A DNA stretch of 64,000 nt, taken from NCBI RefSeq assembly GCF_009909615.1, contig NZ_WWNE01000004.1, forward strand, positions 1-64,000, written 5' to 3'. Below, in pieces: positions 7,989-16,094 of this stretch. Below the pieces are notes generated by a model. The model had not been told where the DNA came from, made no database searches, and saw nothing but the letters and a program-made list of their open reading frames with translations. Every line of letters starts with the position of its first letter. The stretch's first letter is position 1. Source of the stretch: Acidiluteibacter ferrifornacis (GTDB taxonomy: Bacteria > Bacteroidota > Bacteroidia > Flavobacteriales_E > Vicingaceae). Both the position numbers and the translations under genes were made by a program.

Positions 7989-10394
7989 ATGAGAAAAATT
8001 ATTTTATGGAGTTGCATGGTATTGCTATGTCATGTTAGCTCTTCGCAGGTATTGACAATAGTCGATGCTCAAAATAATGAACCTTTAGAGGCTGCTGCAA
8101 TTATAAGCGAAACTCCGAGTTCATTTACAACAACAAACACCAGAGGTCAAGCTGATATTTCTGATTTTAAAGGGTCTGAACAGATTCAAATCAGGATGAT
8201 TGGCTATGAAATAATTGTAAAATCATATGAAGAATTAAAACAACAATCGTTTTTGATTCCACTAAAGGTTTCGGCGATGAATCTGGATCAGGTGGTGATA
8301 TCAGCTAGTCGATCTAAGCAAGTAACGGCTGCTGTTCCTGAGAGGATTAGTGTGATTTCTTCCAAAGAAGTGAGTTTACAAAATCCACAAACTGCAGCAG
8401 ATCTTTTAAATGTTTCTGGTGAAGTATACATACAGAAAAGTCAGCAAGGTGGCGGAAGCCCAATGATTCGAGGTTTTTCTACAAATCGTTTGCTGTATAC
8501 TGTTGATGGAGTTCGAATGAATAATGCCATTTTTAGAAGTGGAAACCTACAAAATGTGATTTCTTTGGATCCATTCGCCATTGAGAAAACAGAGGTTCTC
8601 TTTGGGCCCGGGTCTAATATTTACGGAAGTGATGCTATTGGTGGGGTAATGAGTTTTCAGACTTTAACACCTCAATTGTCTTTGGATGATGAACCTTTAG
8701 TGAGTGGTGTCGCTGCTGGCAGATATTCAAGTGCCAACCAAGAAAATACTGGTCATTTTAATGTCAACGTAGGTTGGAAAAAATGGTCGGTGTTGACAAG
8801 CATCACTGCAAATAAATATGGCGACTTAAAAATGGGGAGTAATGGACCGGATGATTATTTGCGCCCCAATTATGTAATTCGTCAGGATAGTATGGATGTT
8901 GTTGTCGCCAACGAAGATCCAAAAATTCAGAATCCATCTGGTTACGATCAAATTAACATGATGCAGAAAATCCGGTTTAAACCGAATGAAAAATGGGATT
9001 TTCAATATGGTTTTCATTATTCTGAAACATCAGACTATAGTCGTTATGACAGGCATCAGCGGACTAAAAATGGTTTGCCACAATATGGAGAATGGGCGTA
9101 TGGGCCACAAAAGTGGATGATGAATAACTTGAACATTATGCATCAAAATAAAACAACTGTATATGATGAGTTTACCATTCGACTGGCTCAACAATCTTTT
9201 GAAGAAAGCAGAATTAGTAGAGATTTTAATGATGCCATTCGGGAAACTCGAATGGAGGAAGTGGAAGCGTATTCATTCAATATGGATTTCAATAAAAAGT
9301 TAAGTGCCAGAAATGATTTCTTTTACGGAATAGAAGGGGTTTATAATGATGTAACTTCTAAAGGCATTGATGAGGATATTATTACAGGAAGCTCCATTGA
9401 AGGAGCCCCTAGATATCCTAAATCTAATTGGGGAAGCTATGCTGCATATGTCAATAATCAGTTTCAGGCGACGGAAAAAGTAATGTTACAAGGTGGATTG
9501 AGGTATAGCAATTATCAAATCCAGGCGGACTTTGATACTTCGTTATTTCCTTATCCTTTTACCTCTACTTCTTTGAATAACGATGCCGTCACAGGTAGTT
9601 TTGGTGTAGTTGTTCGACCTACAGATCGTTTGGTATTGACTGCAAATGCCGCTACTGGTTTTCGTTCTCCGAATATTGATGATATGGGAAAACTATTTGA
9701 TTCTGAAGCAGGAAGTGTAGTTGTTCCTAATAAAAACTTACAAGCTGAGTATGCTTATAGTGTAGATGTTGGTTTTGCTGCTACCATTCTGGATTTTGTA
9801 AAAATTGATGCAACTGGATATTACACTCTTTTGGACAATGCAATGGTTCGTCGAGATTACACTCTCAATGGAATGGATAGTGTGATTTATGAAGGAGACT
9901 TGAGCCAAGTTCAAGCGATTCAGAATGCGGCTCAATCTACAGTCTACGGAGTGCAGGCAGGAATTCAATTTGATTTTGGAAGTGGGTTCGGATTGTCGTC
10001 AAGAATCAATTACCAAAAGGGAGAAGAAGAATTGGACAACGGAGACAAAAGTCCATCAAGACATGCTGCACCGCTTTTTGGAAATACGAAATTGACGTAC
10101 CATTATAAAAACTTAGATCTTCAGTTCTATGCTGTTTACAATGCGGAACGAAAGGCAAAATACATGCCCGAAGAAGAGTTAGGCAAAACGGAATTCTATG
10201 CGTTGGATGTCAACGGAGAACCGTATTCACCGGCATGGTATACGTTGAATTTTAAAACCATGTATCGAGTAAATGAGACTCTGCACTTAACGGCAGGGTT
10301 GGAAAACATAACCGATCAGCGATACCGACCCTATAGTTCAGGAATTTCTGCTCCAGGCCGGAATTTCATTATAGGGGTAAAAGCAAAACTCTAA
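7989..10394 (+). CDS. TonB-dependent outer-membrane receptor, probably iron/heme
   Basis: 801 residues: signal peptide (1-19), carboxypeptidase-regulatory-like beta domain (about 20-95), plug (about 110-215, including GGGSPMIRGFSTNRLLYTVD and IYGSDAIGGVMSF), then a 22-strand-type barrel ending in a TonB-receptor C-terminus (GRNFIIGVKAKL). The RSPNIDDMGKLFDSEAGSVV segment and the DRHQRTKNGLPQYGEW region resemble hemoglobin/hemin-type receptors, so heme or an iron complex is the favoured substrate; that is inference. Such receptors import ligands across the outer membrane using TonB-ExbBD energy. No SusD partner is adjacent, which argues against a glycan system. Confidence 0.85.
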   Translation: MRKIILWSCMVLLCHVSSSQVLTIVDAQNNEPLEAAAIISETPSSFTTTNTRGQADISDFKGSEQIQIRMIGYEIIVKSYEELKQQSFLIPLKVSAMNLDQVVISASRSKQVTAAVPERISVISSKEVSLQNPQTAADLLNVSGEVYIQKSQQGGGSPMIRGFSTNRLLYTVDGVRMNNAIFRSGNLQNVISLDPFAIEKTEVLFGPGSNIYGSDAIGGVMSFQTLTPQLSLDDEPLVSGVAAGRYSSANQENTGHFNVNVGWKKWSVLTSITANKYGDLKMGSNGPDDYLRPNYVIRQDSMDVVVANEDPKIQNPSGYDQINMMQKIRFKPNEKWDFQYGFHYSETSDYSRYDRHQRTKNGLPQYGEWAYGPQKWMMNNLNIMHQNKTTVYDEFTIRLAQQSFEESRISRDFNDAIRETRMEEVEAYSFNMDFNKKLSARNDFFYGIEGVYNDVTSKGIDEDIITGSSIEGAPRYPKSNWGSYAAYVNNQFQATEKVMLQGGLRYSNYQIQADFDTSLFPYPFTSTSLNNDAVTGSFGVVVRPTDRLVLTANAATGFRSPNIDDMGKLFDSEAGSVVVPNKNLQAEYAYSVDVGFAATILDFVKIDATGYYTLLDNAMVRRDYTLNGMDSVIYEGDLSQVQAIQNAAQSTVYGVQAGIQFDFGSGFGLSSRINYQKGEEELDNGDKSPSRHAAPLFGNTKLTYHYKNLDLQFYAVYNAERKAKYMPEEELGKTEFYALDVNGEPYSPAWYTLNFKTMYRVNETLHLTAGLENITDQRYRPYSSGISAPGRNFIIGVKAKL

Positions 10395-10423
10395 AAGAAT
10401 TTGTCTTTGAAAATAAAGGATAT

Positions 10424-10468
10424 GAAAACTCTGGTTCTCTTATTGATTATCAGAGTTTTCTTCTTTTA
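10424..10468 (+). terminator. Hairpin between convergent genes
   Basis: A perfect 10-bp inverted repeat, GAAAACTCTG (10424-10433) and CAGAGTTTTC (10451-10460), is followed by TTCTTTTA. It lies 30 bp after the receptor stop codon and overlaps the 3' end of the convergent acyltransferase gene. The T-tract is imperfect. Confidence 0.55.
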
Positions 10469-12287
10469 ATACTCTGTTTTTTCGCTCATCAAATGAAGCT
10501 TTCTTTTCTAATGCATTGAATTCTTTCATTAATCCTTGAATAGTGTCTTCTGGTATTTGGAATACATCCAACAACATCAATCCATCTAGGGCATCTGAAA
10601 ATTTTGGGTCTACATTAAAGCAAAGCACTTTGGCATTTTGTTTTAAATACTTTTTGAAAAGTACAGGTATTTTAAGGTGTTGAGGTTCTATTTCTTCTAT
10701 GAACTTGTCCAACTTTTGAAGGTCATCTGCTGTTATTTCCATCACGTTTTCAATTTCCGATGGATCAATTTTAATTCGAAATTCGTTGCGGGGTTTAACC
10801 CAACTTGCAATCTCTTCGTCGTAATAGTATTTTTTTAGAAAAGAGATGATCAAGCTTTTGGAAAAAGTAGAAAATTCATTGCTGATACTTACAGGACCAG
10901 TCAAGTAGCGGTATTCCTCATTTTGTAGTAAAAAGAAAAAGATACCCTTCCAAAGCAAGAAGAGAGGGAGTGGTTTTTTCTGGTATTCTGACGTAATAAA
11001 AGATCGTCCCAAATCGATAGATTGTTTTAAAATCGGATTAAACTCATTACTAAATCGGAACAATTCATTAATGTAAAATCCTTTACGGCCGTAGCGGGTC
11101 ATAATGTCTGCGCCTCTCCCTAACCGATAACCTCCAACAATTTTCTTTTCATCTTTATCCCATATGATCAAGTGATTGTAATATAAATCAAACTCATCAG
11201 TGTCTATTTCTTTGTTGGTTCCTTCTCCAACCTCTCGATAGGTGATTTCTCTCAATCGACCAATTTCTCTTAATGTAGAGGGTATAAAATTGGCTGCAGC
11301 GCAGTAAACTGCAAAATTGCTTGAGTCGAATAGGTGTTGATTTTCAGACAGCCTAGAAAGTTCTTTTTCTATTAGTTCAGTCGGAATCGCTGGAATTATT
11401 TCTTCTTGCTTTTGTGTTCTTTTTAGGCTGTAGTTAAAAAATCGTTTTACTTGAAGAGAAGATCCAAGGCTATAGGTTTTGGTTCTTAAAAAACGGCCAT
11501 ATTGGTTGATGTCCTCAAAGCTAGATTGTTCTTTTACCGAAATAGGGTTGCCGATTCGAACTTCAATGGTCTTATTTTTTTTATTTAATAATTCGCTAGG
11601 TAATTTGGCAGTCCTGATTTTTGGAGCCACCGCACCTAAAAGATGAAATAGATTAGAATTAGAACCTTTAAAATAAACTGGAACAACAGGGATTTTCATG
11701 CTTTTAATAAAGCGAAGACTATTTGTTTCCCATGCTTTATCTTGGATCTTTCTACTTTTATAAGTCGATACTTCGCCTGCTGGGAAAATCCCAATCGGAT
11801 TATTGTTGTTTTTGTGGGCTATCGCCTTTCGCACACCTGATAAGTTGCTCACTTCATCTTTTAGCTCTTCAAACGGGTTTACTTCAATAAAACAATCTTT
11901 AAGCGGATCAATTTTTTGCAGTAAGAAGTTGGCTAATAGTTTGTAGTCCGGAAATTTGGTTCTAAATATTTTTAATAAAATAATACCGTCAATTCCTCCA
12001 TAAGGGTGATTGCTGATGGTGATGAAAGAAGTATCTAACGGAAGTTTCTCCAATGCTTCTTCATTGAATTTTAAATCTATTTTTAGAATTTCAAGGACCT
12101 TGTCGATGAATTCAATGGGTTGGTCGGAGTAGGCTTCTTGATACAATTGATTGAAAGCATCGTACCTCAAGATTTTCATTATTAATGAGGAAACGACTTC
12201 TGCAGTTAAATTTGTTAAGTGAAGAAGTTTAGAAATACTTTCTTTTTCGATTAAGTCTTTTCTCATAAGAGCATAGTTTGGGGACAA
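10440..12287 (-). CDS. olsF: OlsF-like bifunctional acyltransferase (ornithine lipid synthesis)
   Basis: 615 residues with two acyltransferase parts. The N-terminal half is PlsC-like (1-acyl-glycerol-phosphate acyltransferase fold): NHPYGGID (93-100) is the catalytic His/Asp motif and FPAGE (168-172) the second block. The C-terminal half (about 300-540) is GNAT/hemolysin-like, with GGYRLGRGADI and the substrate-pocket segment ELFRFSNEF. The fusion order matches OlsF of Serratia and Flavobacterium, which makes ornithine lipids by N-acylating ornithine (C-terminal half) and then O-acylating lyso-ornithine lipid (N-terminal half). The His-Asp spacing is HX5D rather than the usual HX4D. Encoded 93 bp downstream of the MFS transporter gene. 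Confidence 0.8.
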   Translation of the reverse strand: MSPNYALMRKDLIEKESISKLLHLTNLTAEVVSSLIMKILRYDAFNQLYQEAYSDQPIEFIDKVLEILKIDLKFNEEALEKLPLDTSFITISNHPYGGIDGIILLKIFRTKFPDYKLLANFLLQKIDPLKDCFIEVNPFEELKDEVSNLSGVRKAIAHKNNNNPIGIFPAGEVSTYKSRKIQDKAWETNSLRFIKSMKIPVVPVYFKGSNSNLFHLLGAVAPKIRTAKLPSELLNKKNKTIEVRIGNPISVKEQSSFEDINQYGRFLRTKTYSLGSSLQVKRFFNYSLKRTQKQEEIIPAIPTELIEKELSRLSENQHLFDSSNFAVYCAAANFIPSTLREIGRLREITYREVGEGTNKEIDTDEFDLYYNHLIIWDKDEKKIVGGYRLGRGADIMTRYGRKGFYINELFRFSNEFNPILKQSIDLGRSFITSEYQKKPLPLFLLWKGIFFFLLQNEEYRYLTGPVSISNEFSTFSKSLIISFLKKYYYDEEIASWVKPRNEFRIKIDPSEIENVMEITADDLQKLDKFIEEIEPQHLKIPVLFKKYLKQNAKVLCFNVDPKFSDALDGLMLLDVFQIPEDTIQGLMKEFNALEKKASFDERKNRVLKEENSDNQ

Positions 12288-12380
12288 TGCGTCTGTTGCT
12301 ATTTATCCACTAAAATAACCAACTAAATTAAATAGTTGATGCTTCTCGAGTGTTAAAAATAGGTGAAGCTAAAGCTAAAT

Positions 12381-13673
12381 CTAATCAATAAGGTCTCTTT
12401 TGATGTCTAATTTTCTCAGAGGTGGGGATAAAATTGCGGTAGCTCCAACAATTCCTAAAGTCATCATTCCACCAAATACGACTGCAGTAACAGTACCCAT
12501 TAATTTAGCAGTTACCCCACTTTCAAACGCGCCTAGCTCGTTAGAAGAACCCACAAACATAGAATTAACTGAGGCTACTCTACCTCGCATAGCATCTGGA
12601 GTTTTCAGTTGTAAAATTGTTTGTCGGATGACAACGCTTACTCCATCAGTTACTCCGCTAAAGAAGAGAGCTACTAATGAAATCCAGAATATTTCAGATA
12701 ACCCAAATATGATGATGCAAACGCCGAAACCAAAGATAGCCCACAATAATTTTTTGCCGGCGTTTTTATTTAATGGAAAATAAGCTACTACCATCATGGT
12801 TAGGAAGGAGCCAACAGCAGGCGCTGCTCTCAAAATTCCAAAGCCAGTGGAACCAACTTTTAAAATATCTTGAGCAAACACAGGCAATAAGGCAACAGCA
12901 CCTCCAAAAAGTACTGCAAACATATCGAGAGAGATGGTTCCTAAAACCAACTTATTGGTGAAAACAAAGTTTAATCCTTCTTTGAGACTCTTTACAATTG
13001 GTTCTCCTTTTTTCGTGTTTAGAATTGGTTTGCGTTTAATTTGAAACAAAAGGATTAAAGAAGTAAGAGCAAAGCCAGCAATAATGAGCATACTCCAATG
13101 AACGCCAATCCAAACGATAAACAAACCTCCCAATGCAGGACCTAACATGGAACCCATTTGCCAAGCTGAGCTGCTCCAGGTGGCGGCATTCTCATAAAAT
13201 TCTCTTGGAATTAATTGAGAAAACAAGGAAAAGATGGTTGGACCAAAAAATGCTCGAGTTATTCCTCCACAAAATACAAGTCCATAGATGAGCCCAATGT
13301 GCCACGAGTGGGTGAGGTGCTCTGTAATTATGGGCCACGTCAATAAAAATAATCCAAAACTGATGCACAAAAAGGCAGTGATACAAACTGCAAATAGATT
13401 TCTTTTTTCTAATTGATCTACAAAGTGTCCGGCGAAAAGCGATAGCGATACAGCAGGGATGACTTCCATTAAACCAATTAGGCCCAGAGAAAGAGGGTCT
13501 TTAGTTAGACTATATATCTCCCATTCAATGACAATAAATTGCATGGCCCAAGCAAAAACTAAGGCAAAGCGAAGAATGACGAAGATTCGAAATTCTTTAA
13601 ATTTTAGTGCCGCATATGGATTGACTTTTCCCATTAAAAAAATTGAGGAGCCAAAATTAAGGATTGTTATCAT
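12381..13673 (-). CDS. MFS transporter
   Basis: Up to 430 residues with about 12 predicted TM helices. The loop after TM2 (FAGHFVDQLEKRNLFA) matches the MFS signature G-x-x-x-D-x-x-x-R. The pattern resembles the MFS_3 / enterobactin-exporter-like group, so efflux is likely but the substrate is unknown. Two starts are possible: ATG at 13673, or ATG at 13634 (MGKVNPYAAL), which gives a more typical N-terminus of 417 residues. Neither has a clear Shine-Dalgarno, which is usual in this phylum. Probably co-transcribed with the OlsF-like gene downstream. Confidence 0.85.
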   Translation of the reverse strand: MITILNFGSSIFLMGKVNPYAALKFKEFRIFVILRFALVFAWAMQFIVIEWEIYSLTKDPLSLGLIGLMEVIPAVSLSLFAGHFVDQLEKRNLFAVCITAFLCISFGLFLLTWPIITEHLTHSWHIGLIYGLVFCGGITRAFFGPTIFSLFSQLIPREFYENAATWSSSAWQMGSMLGPALGGLFIVWIGVHWSMLIIAGFALTSLILLFQIKRKPILNTKKGEPIVKSLKEGLNFVFTNKLVLGTISLDMFAVLFGGAVALLPVFAQDILKVGSTGFGILRAAPAVGSFLTMMVVAYFPLNKNAGKKLLWAIFGFGVCIIIFGLSEIFWISLVALFFSGVTDGVSVVIRQTILQLKTPDAMRGRVASVNSMFVGSSNELGAFESGVTAKLMGTVTAVVFGGMMTLGIVGATAILSPPLRKLDIKRDLID

Positions 13674-13836
13674 GTAGAGGGATAAATAGTGAGAAACAAA
13701 AAGGCGAAAGGGTTGGATAATTCAATCATTTTTTTTGTAATATTGCACACCCAAAATTGAGTAATCAGTTTTGGCCCTCAATGTTCCAATGTGATTGGGC
13801 ATTACAATATATAAAAAGAGACTTTGTTCTCTTTGC

Positions 13837-13910
13837 GGGCCCATAGCTCAGTTGGTTAGAGCACCTGACTCATAATCAGGTGGTCGCTGGTTCGAGCCCA
13901 GCTGGGCCCA
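13837..13910 (+). tRNA. tRNA with CAU anticodon, probably tRNA-Ile2 (lysidine type)
   Basis: 74-nt cloverleaf: 7-bp acceptor stem GGGCCCA/TGGGCCC, D-arm AGCTCAGTTGGTTAGAGC, anticodon stem-loop CCTGA-CTCATAA-TCAGG (anticodon CAT), T-arm CTGG-TTCGAGC-CCAG, discriminator A. CCA is not encoded. A CAU anticodon can be Met or Ile2; the ACTCATAATC...GGTCGCTGG context matches bacterial Ile2 tRNAs, modified by TilS to read AUA. Detection of the tRNA is certain; amino-acid identity is inferred. Confidence 0.92.
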
Positions 13911-13913
13911 CAA

Positions 13914-13946
13914 AAAGACTCAATCGAAAGATTGGGTCTTTTTTTT
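13914..13946 (+). terminator. Rho-independent terminator after the CAU tRNA
   Basis: The 10-bp stem AGACTCAATC/GATTGGGTCT with GAAA loop (13916-13939) is followed by seven T (13940-13946). It directly follows the tRNA. Confidence 0.9.
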
Positions 13947-13968
13947 GCCCTGATGGGCGAGAAGCGAT

Positions 13969-14020
13969 GCCCTGAGCATTTCGTCGAAGGGTTTATGCTG
14001 AGCGAGGGACGAGTCGAAAG
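13969..14020. repeat. CTGAGC...GTCGAA-type intergenic repeat pair
   Basis: Two similar units in tandem: CTGAGCATTTCGTCGAAGGG and CTGAGCGAGGGACGAGTCGAAAG. I recognise this kind of motif as a dispersed intergenic repeat in Bacteroidota genomes. It separates the tRNA from the Rhs remnant. Confidence 0.5.
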
Positions 14021-14022
14021 TA

Positions 14023-14039
14023 AGTCCAGCTGGCCCCAC
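14023..14039 (+). repeat. Partial copy of the tRNA 3' end
   Basis: AGTCCAGCTGGCCCCAC matches the tRNA 3' end at 13895-13911 (AGCCCAGCTGGGCCCAC) at 15 of 17 positions. It may be an attachment-site-like remnant or a trace of a second tRNA. It marks the left boundary of the accessory segment with the Rhs remnant. Confidence 0.4.
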
Positions 14040-14139
14040 TGATATTAAATCCTCTGTTCATTTTGAGCAGGGAAATTTTTATGATTCAAGTCTTTTACCT
14101 TGAAAACAAGCGTTAAAGAGGAGAGGACTTTTAGTCCGT

Positions 14140-14661
14140 TTGAGTATAAATATGCGTCTATCAGAAATAATTCCTAATTTGGATCCAACGGCTATTTACT
14201 CGTTTGAAGTAAGAATTGAAGGCAGCAGTGGAAGGGCAATAACCGCCTCTATGGATACTGCAAGTTTGGTGATAGCCGACCAAAATGGAAATCAAACGCC
14301 TGCAACTGTGAAAGCCGCAGCAGTAAAAATAATAACCTTTAATATGACAGGAGCCGCATTACAAGCAATGGCCGTAAATGGCAAAGCTACCCTCTCTATT
14401 GCCGTGGGTAATGCGGTTGGTTTTGCGAGCAATAGCATTAGAATAGAGAACATTAAGATAAACCAATACGTAGCGAACAGTAGCCAACAATTGGCAATTA
14501 GAATTGGAGCAGGGTATAAGTATGGATTTATCGGAATGGAAAACGATAATGAGATTTCGGGGCAGGGAAATAGCCAAGACCACAAATTTAGAAGTTATGA
14601 CCCCAAGGTTAGGACGCTACAAAAGTTTAGACCCGCTTGCTGCTTCTTTCCCTTGGAATAG
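14140..14661 (+). pseudogene. Rhs-family protein remnant, upstream part before the frameshift
   Basis: TTG start at 14140 with an ATG at 14152 in the same frame. The first ~110 residues form a beta-rich domain (SFEVRIEGSSG to NSIRIENIKI) of the kind found ahead of the core in Bacteroidota Rhs proteins. Then comes the Rhs core beginning YGFIGMENDNEISGQGN and ending RSYDPK. The expected continuation RLGRYKSLDPLAASFPWN is in the +2 frame, so there is a single-base insertion at about 14601-14607 (CCCCAAGG); past it this frame gives nonsense until the stop. No YD repeats or signal peptide lie upstream, so the gene is also 5'-truncated. Confidence 0.75.
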
Positions 14662-15397
14662 CCCTTTTGCCTATGCAGAAAACAGGGTAATAGATGGACT
14701 TGATTTAGAAGGTCGAGAGTATATTAGATTTGATAAGGTTGCAGACATTGGTAACAGCCTTCTAACCTATTATCATAACAATGGCGGCTTAGGTTTCCCC
14801 GTTGTTGAGTACAAAGGGAATAAATATTACAATCTCGGATTTCATTTAAAGAACCCCAATTCTGAACAAATCACAGAATGGGTTTACACCCCAATCACTC
14901 CCGTTATACCGAAAGATAATTTTGTCAATTGGTCAACCAAAAATGATTGTTACGCTAATTGCCAAGAGCAATTAGGCAAGCAAGGTAATTCTTCAGATGC
15001 CTATTGGCCATCAGCTTTCCAAATGTTTAAGCAAGGTAATTCAGGAAAAGGGGTTACAGATGCTTCAAAACTTGCGGGATTAGATGCTTTACATCGGGCT
15101 GTTGAAGGTGGAGGCGGTATTATGGTTGGGGTTGATTATGGTGCGACAACTTCTGATGATAAAAATTTGGATAAGACAACAGACCATTTTATCACAATCG
15201 TAGGGCGTGGAAGTGATGACAATGGAGAGTTTTTTACTTTCTATGAAAATGCTGTAAATGATAAAGATAAAGGAACAGATGTTTCTACAAATAGGCTTTA
15301 CATACAGAGTGATGGAACTTTAAAAGGCAATACATCTTGGGGTAGCAATATTACATTTACCGTTACACAAGTCAGACCAAACAAGGAAGACGAATGA
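14504..15397 (+). CDS. Rhs core C-terminus with predicted cysteine-peptidase-like toxin tip
   Basis: The genuine reading enters this frame at about 14605. Residues 34-70 are the end of the Rhs core (PRLGRYKSLDPLAASFPWNS, then AENRVIDGLDLEG), the usual junction before variable toxin tips. The tip (about 75-297) has NDCYANC (Cys149, Cys153), a GGGIMVGVDYG strand, DHFITIVGRG (His228) and FTFYENA (Asn249). This Cys-His-Asn order suggests a papain/NlpC-like hydrolase; that is my inference from pattern. A lipoprotein gene overlaps the stop by 4 bp, as expected for a periplasmic immunity protein. The start at 14504 lies upstream of the true junction; how the tip is expressed is unclear because the upstream frame is broken. 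Confidence 0.7.
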   Translation: MEQGISMDLSEWKTIMRFRGREIAKTTNLEVMTPRLGRYKSLDPLAASFPWNSPFAYAENRVIDGLDLEGREYIRFDKVADIGNSLLTYYHNNGGLGFPVVEYKGNKYYNLGFHLKNPNSEQITEWVYTPITPVIPKDNFVNWSTKNDCYANCQEQLGKQGNSSDAYWPSAFQMFKQGNSGKGVTDASKLAGLDALHRAVEGGGGIMVGVDYGATTSDDKNLDKTTDHFITIVGRGSDDNGEFFTFYENAVNDKDKGTDVSTNRLYIQSDGTLKGNTSWGSNITFTVTQVRPNKEDE

Positions 15398-15981
15398 GAG
15401 CAGTATTTGGAATAATGCTTTGTGTTGTGGTTCTTTTTTCTTGTGAAAATGGGGCTAATCGAGTTGATAACAAAAAACAAAAAGTAATTCAAGATTCGGT
15501 GCAAAGAAAGAATAGTCCATTAAAACAGATGGAAAGTGAACGACCTATTGTTGACAAGGAAAATATGTGGGTTGGGGTTGAGTACGATAAAGAAAAAGGA
15601 GATTATTACATCGAAAAACCTTGTGATGGTCATATCCCAAATATTAAACTCACAAAAACTACTTTGGTTGATGATCGGGGAATGGATGAGCCAATAACGT
15701 ATCAGGTTCAAGAGCTTCGTAATCTCGATTCAGATAGGCAGTTGTTACAACTGTCGTATAAGTGGAATGATGGTGAATTAACTGATAGTATTATCATCAG
15801 GAAAACAGACAATCACCAAGGAGTTTACCAATGGACAAGATACCCAAGGTATAACGGAAAGCCACAAGATAATTTCACTTCTTATTTCGTATTCGGGGAG
15901 CAAATTTCCAAGATAAGAACTGTCAAGGTGGAATGTCCCGACCAAAAGCAAATTGAGTTAGAGAAAAAGCCTTTTGAATAA
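15394..15981 (+). CDS. Lipoprotein, candidate immunity protein for the Rhs tip
   Basis: 195 residues. A short signal sequence ends in lipobox LFSC (Cys17), predicting lipid anchoring on the periplasmic face. The mature part is charged and beta-rich, with no domain I recognise. The ATG overlaps the TGA of the Rhs-tip gene (ATGA), the coupling typical of toxin-immunity pairs, and a terminator follows immediately, so the two form a closed unit. A lipidated immunity protein would fit a toxin acting in the periplasm. The function is inferred from context only. Confidence 0.7.
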   Translation: MRAVFGIMLCVVVLFSCENGANRVDNKKQKVIQDSVQRKNSPLKQMESERPIVDKENMWVGVEYDKEKGDYYIEKPCDGHIPNIKLTKTTLVDDRGMDEPITYQVQELRNLDSDRQLLQLSYKWNDGELTDSIIIRKTDNHQGVYQWTRYPRYNGKPQDNFTSYFVFGEQISKIRTVKVECPDQKQIELEKKPFE

Positions 15982-15988
15982 ATAATCC

Positions 15989-16021
15989 AAAGCCCAAGTT
16001 CACCGCTTGGGCTTCTTTTTT
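15989..16021 (+). terminator. Rho-independent terminator after the lipoprotein gene
   Basis: Stem AAGCCCAAG/CTTGGGCTT (15990-15998 and 16006-16014) with a 7-nt loop, followed by C and six T. Confidence 0.9.
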
Positions 16022-16094
16022 GTCCTGTTCGCTCCGCTCAAAGTGGGTAAAACAGAAAAGTTATCAACAATCCCCTAAAATCGCTGCTATCTCT

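Noticed and set aside
14292..14585. Minus-strand open frames opposite the Rhs remnant
   Set aside because: They are antisense to a recognised Rhs domain and show no protein-like features.
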